This document shows positions 37,877 through 49,117 of a DNA stretch of 64,000 bases, piece after piece. Position numbers and translations under genes: made by a program. Location of the stretch: assembly GCA_029204225.1 (NCBI GenBank), contig CM055100.1:62751141-62815140 (forward strand), read 5' to 3'. Numbering within the stretch: position 1 is the first letter of the stretch; the number at the start of each line of letters is the position of its first letter. The stretch comes from Diphasiastrum complanatum. Lineage: Eukaryota > Streptophyta > Lycopodiopsida > Lycopodiales > Lycopodiaceae. The notes under the pieces were generated by a model. That model searched no databases, had not been told where the DNA came from, and worked only from the letters and a program-made list of their open reading frames with translations.

Positions 37877-39250
37877 GTGCCATTATTGAGTACCTGAAAT
37901 AAAAAATTTAGCTTAATTAGTCAACAGATCCAAAATTTTCAACTAAAAGCAAAAAGTACTGGACTTCATAACTGGCTGATACTATTTCAGCAAGGTCTTT
38001 CACTTTATTAAGCAAATTTGGTTTAATCAATATCAGATTGATTTAGAACAATATCAAAGTTTTAAGAATCACTCATTTTTTTTTTTATAAAATTGGGATT
38101 TTCGAAATCCATTCGATATGGACCAAACTATGAATATCGATTTAAAAAAGGTCGATCTATCAGTTTCACAAGTGCCATCCCATATTAAAAAATCTTGCAT
38201 GCATCGATTTTATTAAAAAAAAAATTGTAAATTGCCTAGTAACTGGGAAATCAACTTTTTGACTATATTTTCTAAAAATAGCATTTATGCATGAAATAAG
38301 ACACTTGCCATGTCAACCTTCCACTTAGGCTTCACACATGTGAGATGTAAAGGAATCCAGTAGGAGGGTGCACTTTTTCAAAGGGAGTTTGTCAAAAATC
38401 CATATCTAGCCCAATAAGCATCCAATTAGAGGTTACAAGCACTCTTTTGAGGTTCATTAGAGAGGCATAGAGGCCTCTATCAGGTCCAGCAAGCAATCAT
38501 CAGCTCAGATCATGCAAGAATTGCATTTTTGGACTCCTTCAACAAGCAAAACTTCAAGATGTTGGTGCCTAAGCCCCTCAACTCCAAATTGGATGAATGA
38601 TGGCTCAAATCAGAGGCAATGCATCATATATTTCAGCTTGTAAAAAAATCCAGTAGGTTCAAACCACCTATTGAGAGTTATTCAAGCTCAAAAGCCCACA
38701 AAAATAAACTATTTTTTGACTTTTTGAGACTCTTAATGGTGTCCAACCCTAAAAAAAATTCATGAAAGCCTTAGTACAACATCAATACACCTCTAAAATG
38801 TGCATGCAAAGTAACAGCCATATATTTTAAAATAGTGAAAAAACCACCAAAAAACCATGTTTTTTGACCATTTTTGCAAAATTTTGTTGATCAAACCCAC
38901 ATGCAGGTGCAATCAGTCCAGATCTACTATAAATCAATTACATTCAAGCACCAAAATTTTTTATTTTAGTCAACCATGGTTCATATAGCCCATTTTCCCA
39001 ATTTTTGGCTAAAAATCACTATCTAAGCAACCCTTTGAGTTTTTAACTAGCATGCAGTCATTAGAATAGATCATAATGACTGTAAAATAGCAAGTACAAT
39101 TCTAGAAAATGTTCAAGATTAGTAGCTTTGGTAAATTTAAAACAAAAAAATTGAATTCTAGTTGAAAAATCTCAAAAACTGTCAAAAAAACCATTGATTT
39201 CCATCATTTTTTATGGAAAAGGTCCATAATCATGACCAATAAGCTGAAAG
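37877..39250 (-). other. AT-rich non-coding leader, probably of the gypsy element
   Basis: No open frame of note. Lies between the gypsy gag start and the nested copia element. Its composition resembles 58740-59500, which also leads to a primer site and an LTR of the same family at 59.5 kb. Assignment is inference from position. Confidence 0.5.
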
Positions 39251-39866
39251 TGTGAAGGATTTCAGATCATTCAAGATCCAATCCACGTCCCTGATCTTTG
39301 GTTACAATAAGGAGCAAACCAACAATCCTACCAAAGTAGAAAAATCAGCATCTACATACAAAATGAGATGCAAACTCTAAGAGTATTGATCAAACATGAA
39401 CCAAAACATAAAATATGTTTGTTGTCCGTACAATTGCAGTACCCTACTATATTTCACACATGTGAAACCGAAAATAACAATAAATGAGCATTCCACACAC
39501 AAGATTGCAAGATAACACCAAGATAGTGCACCAATGAGTAGTAGAACCCAAAGAGAACCATGTATAATGATGAAATGAGAGAGAGAAGAGAGAAGATGTG
39601 TCTCTCCTTTTATAGAGTGTCCAAACCCTATTTTGCCACTTGGCTTTCCCTCCAAAATGTAAACCCTACTATTTTGGGTCTAGATTCAATGTACCCAAAG
39701 TTCAAATTTGAATCTCTCTCAAACTCGACTACCAACTTTGCCACACTTTCAAAAAGTGTTTATTGAATGTATTTTAAACTAACATAACTTCAAAAAGGTT
39801 ATCTTTAAGTCTAAAATGAGTTTTGGCCTCTTATTGACAATTAACCAAAATATGACTAAACTAGTT
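39251..39866 (-). repeat. 3' LTR of the nested copia element
   Basis: Matches 42760-43374 with indels, for example an extra 20 or so bases near 39350. A TATA box reads CTATAAAAGG on the minus strand (39607-39616). The inner end lacks the final TTGAAATCTCTCACA seen in the other LTR, so the junction with the body was altered. Confidence 0.9.
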
Positions 39867-40129
39867 TAGTCCTTCTTCAACTAGTTTTGGCATAGTTTTA
39901 ACCATACCACTTTGATCCAACTTTTGAAGTACTCTCTTTTTTCAAACAAGAACTTATACTCAATGTTTTAGGTAATGACTCATATGATAATGATTCTTCC
40001 TCACTATCATTCACAATGACATCATTCAAAGCACATCCTACTTTGAACTCTTCACATACTTCTCTTCTTCTTGACTTGTGACTATCTTCCTCACCAAGTC
40101 TCTTGATAGAACCATTTGATCTACTCTCT

Positions 40130-41491
40130 TTATGAAGACATGACTCCACTTGCTGAAAAAATGACTTTCTTGGAATCATAACAAAAGAATGTAGAAGAAC
40201 CACCTCCTTCATGAATGCACCTAGCAACATCGTTTTCCATATGATCAAAGAAATCATTAACAACAATTTTTTCCAAGGAAGAACCTAAACCTCCATTGAT
40301 GAAGTTAGCTCTTTCCTTACCTTTTGCATGCTTGCACTTGCCATGAAGAACCATTGAAACACCATCATTATCCTCAAGACTAGCCAACTTAGCACAAAGA
40401 TGAATATCTCCAAGAAGCATATTAGATCTTGACCTAGATCTAGCATAAGGAAGCTTTTTAGACTTTGCATAAGATCCACCAATCTTATTCATGCTAAAAG
40501 GGAACTTTGGAAAGTTGAGACCAATCTCCTTTTCCATTCCATCCTTTTTGTTAGCCATAACAAAAGCATCAAGCTTGAAAAGTCTACCTTGTCTATTGCC
40601 CCTAGCAACCAAGATTTCTTCCTTTGTAATGAAACAAACATCACCACCAAACTTTACCATGTATCCTTTCTTTATCATTTGACCAACACTTAACAAATTC
40701 TTTGAAAGTAAAGGAATGTAAAGAACATCATCAAGTCTTGCTTTCCTATTAGTAGAGAGACAAATAGGAATTGAACCAATACCTTCAATCACACACTCAC
40801 CACCATTGGCCATGTGAATTGCTTTCTTGGCTCCCTCATAAGTGACCAAAGAAGTAAAGAACTCCTTGTGACTAATCATGTGTGAACTAGCTCCACTATC
40901 AATCCACCATGAATCTTTATCACCTTCAGTTGATATTGGACTTGAAGAACACATCAAAAGAGAATCACCACCACCTTGATCCTCATCATTAGTAGTAAAG
41001 CTGATTTGCTTGCTACCTTCATCTCTTTGCTTCTTCAAACATTCATTTGCAAAATGCCCTTTGATTCCACAATAAAAGCATTTCAACTTAGACTTATCTT
41101 TCTTTTTGCCAAAAGAGGAAGTCTCACCTTGATCTTGCCCTTTAGACCACTTGTCTTTGCCTTTGCCCTTGAACTTGCCTTTGATGAACATAGCATCCTC
41201 TTCATGTTGAGATGTCGATGTAGATCCACCTCCTCTTGATTGAAGCCTATACTCCTCATTCACCAAGATCTCTTCCAAATCCACAATACTTGGCAAAGTC
41301 TTTTGAATAGCAAAACTTTGAACAAGATTAGCATGATCATCCAACAAGCCATTAAGTATAGCTTGAACAACTTCTACCTCCTTAATGCTTTCATCAATAC
41401 ATGCTAACTCATCATTGAATGCTTTAACCCTCAAAACTTTGAAAGATTTGCTTCCTAAGAGTAAGCACTCTTGATGTATACTTGGACGCAT
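40130..41491 (-). CDS. Copia gag-protease polyprotein (main open frame)
   Basis: 453 codons. It shows a gag helical region, a basic FKGKGKDKW stretch, a CCHC zinc knuckle (CFYCGIKGHFANEC), and the copia protease signature WWIDSGASSHM followed by LLSKNLLSVGQ. It then carries a non-typical C-terminal region of about 150 residues instead of integrase. The gag start lies upstream in other frames (41777 and 42201) because of indels, so translation as one protein would need a shift near 41450. A virus-like particle role is known for the family; activity here is unlikely but the frame is well kept. Confidence 0.85.
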   Translation of the reverse strand: MRPSIHQECLLLGSKSFKVLRVKAFNDELACIDESIKEVEVVQAILNGLLDDHANLVQSFAIQKTLPSIVDLEEILVNEEYRLQSRGGGSTSTSQHEEDAMFIKGKFKGKGKDKWSKGQDQGETSSFGKKKDKSKLKCFYCGIKGHFANECLKKQRDEGSKQISFTTNDEDQGGGDSLLMCSSSPISTEGDKDSWWIDSGASSHMISHKEFFTSLVTYEGAKKAIHMANGGECVIEGIGSIPICLSTNRKARLDDVLYIPLLSKNLLSVGQMIKKGYMVKFGGDVCFITKEEILVARGNRQGRLFKLDAFVMANKKDGMEKEIGLNFPKFPFSMNKIGGSYAKSKKLPYARSRSRSNMLLGDIHLCAKLASLEDNDGVSMVLHGKCKHAKGKERANFINGGLGSSLEKIVVNDFFDHMENDVARCIHEGGGSSTFFCYDSKKVIFSASGVMSS

Positions 41492-42195
41492 AAAGCTTCT
41501 TCAAAGCTTGCCCAGCCTCCAAAGATGATGTGCACTTACCAACTTCCTTGAGAAGTTCATTGGTAACATTCATCTTGATCATGTGTAGAGCTTTCTTTGC
41601 TCTCTTGTCATACCTCACTTGATCTTGTTGAGTTGCTAGTCTCTCCTCCAAACCTACAACAATCTCCATCAACTCATTCATCTCCAATAAGGACTCCATC
41701 CTCACCTTCCAAGTAGAATAGTTGATTGAGGTAAGCCTATCATTGCTCTCCAACATAAATCCACCACTTGTAGCCATGTTGAAGTGACTTGATCTTCTCT
41801 TTCAACCTCTTCCTTCTTTTGCAAACTTTGAAAGATTTGCCTACTAAGAGTAAGCACTCTTGATGTAGACTTGGATTCATAAAGCTTCTTCAAAGCTTCC
41901 CAAGCCTCCAAAGATGATGTGCACTTACCAACTTCTTGAGAAGTTCATTGGTAACATTCATCTTAATTATGTGTAGAGATTTCTTTGCTCTCTTGTCATA
42001 CCTCACTTGATCTTGAGGTGCTTGAGGCCTCTCCTCCACACCTGCAACAATCTCCATCAACTCATTCATCTCCAATAAGGACTCCATCCTCACCTTCCAA
42101 GTAGAATAGTTGATTGAGGCAAGCCTATCATTGCTCTCCAACATAAAGCCTCCACTTGTTGAAGTGACCTGATATTCTTTTTTCAACTTGTTCCA
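41431..42195 (-). repeat. Tandem duplication of the gag N-terminal coding segment
   Basis: Two copies of about 385 bp (41431-41818 and 41819-42195) each encode TSGGFMLESNDRL, INYSTWKVRMESLLEMNEL and YDKRAKK. The upstream copy (higher coordinates) has lost one base near 41935, which breaks its frame. The other copy has its own Met at 41777. Confidence 0.9.
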
Positions 42196-42759
42196 ATGCA
42201 TAAAGCACTCTCTTGGATGTCAACAAATGAAATCAAGAAGAAATCACAAAGATATGGAACCTCTCAAATCTCTTCTAGCACTTCCAACTAGAAAATCAAC
42301 ACATAGAAAAGTGAAATCTCGATCAATCTATGATCTATCCTCAATCTAATGATTCTTGCCCCTTACTAAGATTGAAACACACTCAAATGAAGTTCAGAAA
42401 CCTCACAATCTAGAGATCCAATCAAAATTAGGGTTTTGACAAAATCACAAAAAATTGAATATCTCAAATTCTACATGCAATTTCTAGAAGCTTGATATAT
42501 CTTCTTGTAGACTCCATTGAGACCTTCCTAATGCACCAAATATCATCTAAATACAGTAAGCCAAGTGTGAAATTGTAATTGATCAAGTATATAACCCTAT
42601 AATGAGTTTTGACCTACAAAAGATCAATTCTACACATGCAAAAATGTTGAATTTTGAGTAGAAATCAATCTAGCATGCTCTAGCATTGGTAACTCCTCCA
42701 AATCCTTGCTAAATATGGCTGATCCTTTCATAACCTGAAACAAAAGAGCTCTGATACCA

Positions 42760-43374
42760 TGTGAAGGATTTCAGATCATTCAAGATCCAATCCATGTCCC
42801 TGATCTTTGGTTACAATAAGGAGCAAACCAACAATCCTGCCAATGTAGAAAAATCAGCAAACTCTAAGAGATATTGATCAAACATGAACCAAAACATAAA
42901 ACATGTTTGTTTTCTATACAATTACAGTACCCTACTATATTTCACACATGTGAAACCGAAAATAACAATAAATGAGCATTCTACACACAAGATTGCAAGA
43001 TAACACCAAGATAGTGCACCAATGAGTAGTAGAACCCAAAGAGAACCATGTATAATGATGAAATGAGAGAGAGAAGAGAGAAGATGTGTCTCTCCACGAG
43101 TTACATCCTTTTATAGAGTGTCCAAACCCTATTTGGCCACTTGGCTTTCCCTCCAAAATGTAAACCCTACTATTTTTGGGTCTAGAATCAATGCACCCAA
43201 AGTTCAAATTTGCTTACCAAATTTTCCACACTTTTCAAAAGTGTTTATTGAATGTATTTTAAACTAATATAACTTCAAAAAGTTTATCTCTAAGTCTAAA
43301 ATGAGTTTTGGCCTCTTATTGACAATTTACCAAAATATGACTAAACTAGACTAAACTAGTTGAAATCTCTCACA
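42760..43374 (-). repeat. 5' LTR of the nested copia element
   Basis: 615 bp, TG...CA ends. Directly follows the primer site complement. A TATA box (CTATAAAAGG on the minus strand) is near 43108-43117. Confidence 0.93.
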
Positions 43375-43523
43375 GAAAGTACATCAAGATATGAGAAGCC
43401 ACCTACTTGGAGGTTAATTTCACCACTTGGAAGCAAAAAGAAAAGAGATCCACCAAAAAACTCCAAAAATCAAGAATCTCGACTCCACCTTCTGATTGAT
43501 GTAAACCTTAGCTCTGATACCAC
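43375..43523 (-). other. End of the leader and tRNA-Met primer site
   Basis: Begins with the GAAAG duplication. The complement of a primer site, GCTCTGATACCA, is at 43511-43522. It is likely the continuation of the gypsy leader before the copia insertion. Confidence 0.6.
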
Positions 43524-44003
43524 TATAATGATTGCCAAGTGAAGATCTTCTCAAATCCTGTTACATGCAACCAAAAGGACACATGTGGAGCAAAACCACT
43601 CAACCAATAGGAAATGGCTTGTCAATACCCTAACCACTTCACCCCCAAGCCAAGGTGAATGAATACAAGAGAGGAGGGGATCATGGCTTCTGAAATCAAA
43701 AAAGACAATGAGGAGATGGGCGAGTTCCACTATGATATATACTCTCCAAGAACGAATATTCCTCTAGGATCCCTCCATTCCTATCAAAAGCAATTGTCCT
43801 CCTATTTTTGCATAAAAGCCGTCAAACACCATGCAAAAGCCCCATAGGTCCAATTGGCGTACCTGGGCCCTCATATGATTATTAATTACATTACCGGCCA
43901 AGTCTGGAATGATGTGGCGTAACTAACAACCTTATACACTAGAGTACTGGCTATCCATGTAAGGAATTATTCTGAATCCCACATTCTGGATAGGGACATA
44001 ACA
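43524..44003 (-). mobile_element. LTR of family D, copy 1
   Basis: Related along most of its length to 59513-60032. Both adjoin a primer site on the left and end GGACATAACA. Shared words include CTTCACCCCCAAGCCAAGG, GGCGTAACTAACAAC (GGCATAACTAACAAC in copy 2) and GAGTACT. Read on the minus strand it starts TGTTATGTCC. Confidence 0.8.
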
Positions 44004-44012
44004 GTTCCTACA

Positions 44013-44340
44013 TGTAGTGGACATGCATGGGAGATTGGCATGATCTGTTAGAGTGCTTCCATGTGGATTCGGTGCATGGGCAGGTGGTGTAGACTCTAAA
44101 CTCTACATATACCCTCACCCATGTCCATGAGGATCATTGAGAGTCTTGTGTCTGTTATGCTATCAGATTGTGAAGTGCTTCTATACTATTGTGATTTGTC
44201 TATCTCTTGGATTGCTCGAGAGCTAGATCAATAGTGATCTAGGATTGGTTGGATTGGATTTGTCTATTGCACTTTCCCTTGGTGTTCTTGGAGCTCTACT
44301 TGGATTAGGAGTCTTGGAGAACGTTTTACTTTCTAGTGAC
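44013..44340 (+). mobile_element. LTR-like repeat of family B, copy 1
   Basis: Shares most of its length with 45655-45960 in the same orientation and with 52490-52811 in reverse. Shared features are GAGATTGGCAT, TTCCATGTGGATT, a TATA-like TATATATAC (ACATATACC here), GGATCATTGAGAGTCTTG and GTCTAGGATTGGTTGG-type sequence. Confidence 0.75.
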
Positions 44341-45654
44341 CGAAAATATTCATAAAAGTCAAAAAGAAGATATGAGTTGGAATTCGTACTATGAAGTTGG
44401 GATTCAAAAATTCCCAAGAACTTGGCATAGTACCAATATATTGGATTCAAAAGTCACTTGAATCATTTATCAGATCTTCTGATTCTGAGAAAATCTCTGA
44501 AGTACTTGTATGTTTCAATTAGATCAAGTGATTGTTGGAATGATTGATTGGAAAGTGGATGGTCATCTTGGAGGAAGAACCTGTGGTATGGGACGCATGC
44601 AATTCCAAAGAGAAAATCTAAAACTAATTGATCGGGGTGACCATAGTAGAGCAATATATCTTGAAAGATGCCAATTACTATTGGTCACATGAGAGTATTT
44701 TGTTGAAATTTTTGAGGTATTGGTCATGACCCCTTATGGATATCTCAAATCACAAAATCAAAAACCACAAGAGCTATTTCTTTTTTCTGAGAGTATATTA
44801 GTGAATTTTTTGATATTAAATTGATTACCCAATTTCATAAATAGTAACTCTCTGAATGCCTTGGACAATATCACATGGAACATTAAATAATTTAATCTCC
44901 TTGGTTGATCATGGTAACTAATTAGGAATATTTAGTTGGCCCATGTATGAATCCTTTTTTGATCTATTCAGGTTACCTAAGAGGTAATGAATTCTATAAC
45001 CAAAGAAGAATATATTTGGATAAGTTGTTATGTTGATTCTCAGTAAATAAGTAATATATACAGATTGGGTAAGATCTGTGGAGATATGCTATGTAGTAAA
45101 TCACAGTGGAATCATGTTTTCTTTGTGCGGTTCTTATTCATGTGGATCCACTATGTGTTCATTGGACTAAGTTTATAGGCATGCATAAACTAGTCAGAAA
45201 AACATAGGTGTATTGTTGAAAATTGTTTGATGACAATCAGTCATAGGTTAATAAAGTTTGTAGGCTACTTATTAACTTAGGAGGGATTTAGAATTGGATT
45301 GAATGTGGTGTATTGAAATTGGGCCCACACCCGAACATTCAAGTATTTCTAAATCTGGTGCAACTAACCAAATCAAGAGCATTACTTCTGAGTTAGTTGG
45401 ATGAGTCTACAAGATATCATCATTTATTGATATTCTGGCTTATATGTATTGATTGTAAGTCACAACCATTATAGGTTATTGCATGACTCATGTAGCGGGT
45501 GATAGGCATACGAAACATAGGGACTTTTGGTTTTATTTATTTTTTGTTTGAAAATAAAATTATTTTGTCAACTGAAATGGAGTTGGATAATTAAAAAGCT
45601 AGGGCTTCACGTAATGAAGTTCAATAAATCTTAAGAGTAACCAAAAGCCAGAGA
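44341..45654. other. Non-coding interval between the two family-B repeats
   Basis: AT-rich, no open frame with a domain. The first 150 bp is related to 6050-6230. If the flanking repeats are LTRs of one insertion this is a 1.3 kb non-coding body (TRIM- or LARD-like); independent insertions cannot be excluded. Confidence 0.45.
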
Positions 45655-45960
45655 TTGGCATGATCTAATAGAGGGCTTCCATGTGGATTTCATGCATGGG
45701 TAGGTGGGGTGGGCTCTATGCTCTATATATACCCTCAGTTGTGTCTATGGGGATCATTGAGAGTCTTGCGGTTGTTATGATGTCAGACTATGAAGTGCTT
45801 CTCTTGTGATTTGCATATCTCCTAGAATGCTCGGGTGCTAGACCGATTTTTGGTCTAGGATTGGTTGGGGCAATTTCATCTACTGCATTCTCCATTTGTA
45901 TTCTTAGAGCTCTATCTTGATTTGGAGTCTTGGGGATGTTTTACTATATGTGCCATGCCC
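45655..45960 (+). mobile_element. LTR-like repeat of family B, copy 2
   Basis: Second direct copy, with CTATATATACCCTC and GGATCATTGAGAGTCTTG. Its outer ends are not precisely set. Confidence 0.75.
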
Positions 45961-46656
45961 TATTGTGGCCACTTGCGGATTGTTCCAGCCCCAACCTGCA
46001 AGGGAAGGGATTTCACTACGGTAGCATTAGAGAAAATTTGGCCTTGGAAAGGGCCCTATAAGGATTGCCATGTAGGATGACAATTTTTTGGCAATGTAAA
46101 ATATTAAAATAAAATCTTTGTCTACCCGTAGTCCTGCCCACATAGTCTTCGATGGTTAGATATTATGTGCATAGTATAGTCTGTGGCTGAAAAAAATCAT
46201 AACCACATTTAATGCATGAAAAGACTAGGTGGCACAATTAGACATATTGAGGTAGCTTGAATAAGTCTAGATAGCTTGAGAAGTGGATTCACAACTCCAA
46301 TTCAACTCAAAGGAGGAGGAGAGTCCATGGATCTATATATATGTGATGTACTCTCATTAAGAAAATGATGAAATTTGTGTGTAATGCAAATTTGGAGACT
46401 CAGCTCTTTGTGCCTTCTCTCTCTACCCTTCTCTCTCTAGCGAGTTGAGGCATTTATTGTACTTAGTTTCATGTTTTGTTGACAGATCTTGCTTGTAACA
46501 CAATAATATTTCTTGTATGATCAGCTTTCCTATTGTCAATCAATGCTAGTCTGATCTTTATGGTATTATTGGGCTTAGGAAATCAAAAGTACATGTGTAG
46601 GGCGTCCCACACGTGTGAATTCAACATGGTATCACTTCCAGTAAATTTCATGATTA

Positions 46657-47449
46657 TTGTGAGCTTGAAGGCATTAAAAGGGAGTTTTCTTGTGCATATA
46701 CACCATCTCAAAATGGGGTGGCTGAAAGAAAGAATAGAACATTGTGTGAATGTGCCAAAACCATTAGAATTGAGGCATCTTTGCCAAAAAACTTTTGGGG
46801 TGAGGCCATCAATTGTTCAAACTATCTTTGCAATCAACTCCCTCATATTGTACTTGGAGGAAAGTCACCATATGAAGCACTTTATTTGAAGAAACCTGTT
46901 GTTGATCACCTTAGAGTATTTGGATGCATATGCTTTGTCCATATTCCCTTGGAAACGAGAAAGAAGGATGATCCTTGTGCAAGCAAAGGAGTAATGGTTG
47001 GATATTCATCCAACAAGAAAGCCTATCGAATCTACATGCTCTCTACTTCTAAAGTAGTTGATAGTAGAGATGTAGTTTTTCATGAAGAAGAAAAGTCCAA
47101 TCTTGGAGGGGCCGAGATCAAGCAACCTCAAAATCTGAAACCTTTTGTATTTGAAGACAATCAACATATTGAGGGGTCGAGATTTGAAGATGAAAGTCCT
47201 CGGATTTTTACTCCTAGAAGATCCATGAGGGAGAGATCCGAGCCTAAGAGGCTCACTTATGATGACAAAGGAAAACAAGTGGATCTTGATTCCACCTATG
47301 CTTATTTTGTTTCTCATGAGAATGCAAGTGGGTGTTCAAGATCAAGTACAATCATAATGGCTCCATCAACAAGTACAAGACAAGACTATGTGCTAAAGGC
47401 TTTGCACAAATATATGGCCTTGACTATGAAGAAACCTTTGCTTTTGTAG
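46657..47449 (+). pseudogene. Copia integrase C-terminal half and spacer to RT
   Basis: Opens with EFSCAYTPSQNGVAERKNRT (third acidic residue of the D-D-E core), then FWGEAINCSNYLCNQLP, VFGCICFVHIP, GVMVGYSSNKKAYRIY. A frameshift near 47370 precedes AKGFAQIYGLDYEETFAFVAKM, the start of the RT domain. The first two acidic residues are missing. Confidence 0.85.
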
Positions 47450-47505
47450 CAAAGATGGTGACAATAAGAATCATAATCTCTCTTGTCTTATTTTTCAAGT
47501 AAAAA

Positions 47506-48732
47506 TTGTATCAACTTGATGTCTCCAACGCTTTTTTGAATGTCTATCTTGAGGAGGAGATATACATGGAACAACCTCAAGGATTTATCAAGGATAAATC
47601 TAAGGTGTGTTTGCTATTTAGAAGTCTTTATGGCTTGAAGCAAGCACCTAGATCATGGTATTCAAGACTCAACAACTTTCTACTTTCATTAGGATTTGTG
47701 CTTAGTGACTATCATCCTTCTATGTACTTAAAGTTTGATGGTAGTAATATTGTCATTCTTCTAATCTATGTAGATGACATTATTCTTAGTGGAAGTTGTT
47801 TGATGCTAGTTCAAGAAACTAAGGATGCATTAGGAGGAGAATTTAAAATGCAAGATCTAGGAGAGATCCATTACATTTTAGGCCTTGAGATTGATTTTCA
47901 TGAAGAGTATGCTTTTATTTGTCAATCTAGATATGTCTTTTCTATGTTGAGAAAATTCAATATGCAAAATTGTAAAGGCATAGATACTCCCATGGAGCAA
48001 CATGTAAAAGACCCTATTAAAGGTGAGGAAAGATCCTTCAAGGACATCACACTTTATAGGAGTCTTATAGGCTCCCTAATTTGGCTTACTATCACTAGAC
48101 CCGATTTGAGCTATTGTGTGCACAAATTGAGTCAATTTATGCAAGATCCTAAGATCCAACATTGGAAGATGGCCAAGAGAGTTCTAAGATATGTATCTTC
48201 TACTCAAGATTATGGTTTATTGTACAAGAATGAAGATCTAACCATTATTGGCTATTCGAATTACGATTTTGCAAGTGATAAAATGGATCGAAAGTCCATT
48301 AATGCATATATTATCTTTCTTGGAGGCAATCTTGTGTCTTGGCTTTCAAAGAAGCAAGATACCATATCCCTATCTTCTTGTGAGGCCGAGTACAAAGCAC
48401 TCACTACAACAACTAAAGAGGTGCTTTGGATCAAGAGGTTAATCATGGAGCTCAAGTTCATCAAAGAGGATGATCTTCCCTTGATCAAGTGTGACAACAT
48501 ATTGGCCCAAGCTCTTGCAAACAATCCTATTTTTCATGCAAGAAGCAAGCATATAGAAGTGGCACACCATTTTGTAAGGGAAAAGCTCATTGGAGGTGAA
48601 ATAAACTTGGAACATGTCAACACATCTTCATGTATTGTTGATCTTCACACAAAGCCACTTTGCAAAAGTGCCTTCTCAAAGCATAGATCTAATTTTGGTT
48701 TTATCTCAAGATCGATGTCTGATCCACATTAG
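47506..48732 (+). CDS. Copia reverse transcriptase and RNase H, open over 408 codons
   Basis: Motifs: QLDVSNAFLN, PQGF, SLYGLKQAPRSWY, YVDDIILSG (catalytic pair), DLGEIHYILGLEI, YRSLIGSLIWLTITRPDL and the RNase H motif SLSSCEAEYKAL, followed by KHIEVAHHFVREKL. A TAA at about 47499 separates it from the upstream RT start, so the Met shown is probably not native. Family length is close to full for RT plus RNase H, and catalytic residues look intact. YSNYDFA replaces the usual Y-S-D-A-D-W-A, so an RNase H acidic residue is lost. Confidence 0.9.
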   Translation: MYQLDVSNAFLNVYLEEEIYMEQPQGFIKDKSKVCLLFRSLYGLKQAPRSWYSRLNNFLLSLGFVLSDYHPSMYLKFDGSNIVILLIYVDDIILSGSCLMLVQETKDALGGEFKMQDLGEIHYILGLEIDFHEEYAFICQSRYVFSMLRKFNMQNCKGIDTPMEQHVKDPIKGEERSFKDITLYRSLIGSLIWLTITRPDLSYCVHKLSQFMQDPKIQHWKMAKRVLRYVSSTQDYGLLYKNEDLTIIGYSNYDFASDKMDRKSINAYIIFLGGNLVSWLSKKQDTISLSSCEAEYKALTTTTKEVLWIKRLIMELKFIKEDDLPLIKCDNILAQALANNPIFHARSKHIEVAHHFVREKLIGGEINLEHVNTSSCIVDLHTKPLCKSAFSKHRSNFGFISRSMSDPH

Positions 48733-49117
48733 ATACATTTTTAGGAGTATTGAAATATTGGAAAAATCTATCTAATGTTGCAAGTAGGGGTCTTAAAAAT
48801 GCCAAAGATGAATTGAGCTCTTTTGGCTTAGTAAAGACCCATCTTAGAATAAAATATTCAAGGTAGGTAGAAATAGAAACTCGAGCTACCATAGGAATTG
48901 TCATTTGTACTTTGCATGCCGCATTTAATGCATGAAAAGACTAGGTGGCACAATTAGACATATTGAGGTGGCTTGAATAAGTCTAGATAGCTTGAGAGGT
49001 GGATTCACAACTCCAATTCAACTCAAAGTAGGAGGAGAGTCCATGGATCTATATATATGTGATGTACTCTCATTGAGAAAATGATGAAATTCGTGTGTAA
49101 TGCAAATTTGGAGACTA

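Larger units (their letters stand above)
39246..43379 (-). mobile_element. Nested copia element with both LTRs and target-site duplication GAAAG
   Basis: Two direct LTRs (39251-39866 and 42760-43374) begin TGTGAAGGATTTCAG. The outer end of the right LTR is TCTCACA at 43374. GAAAG flanks both sides (39246-39250 and 43375-43379). A tRNA-Met primer site (TGGTATCAGAGCTC on the minus strand, 42746-42759) touches the right LTR, so the element reads right to left. It encodes gag and protease only; integrase, reverse transcriptase and RNase H are absent, so it would depend on another element. The LTRs differ by several indels, so insertion is not very recent. Confidence 0.95.
46206..49117 (+). mobile_element. 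Copia element retaining only integrase C-half, RT and RNase H
   Basis: A sequence starting CATTTAATGCATGAAAAGAC at 46206 recurs at 48918 and stays nearly identical for about 200 bp to GGAGACT, which marks the LTRs. The left LTR runs to about 46626, where a TGGTATCA primer site begins. The right copy breaks off at 49117. From the primer site the sequence passes within 30 bp to mid-integrase, so gag, protease and the first half of integrase are deleted. Confidence 0.85.
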
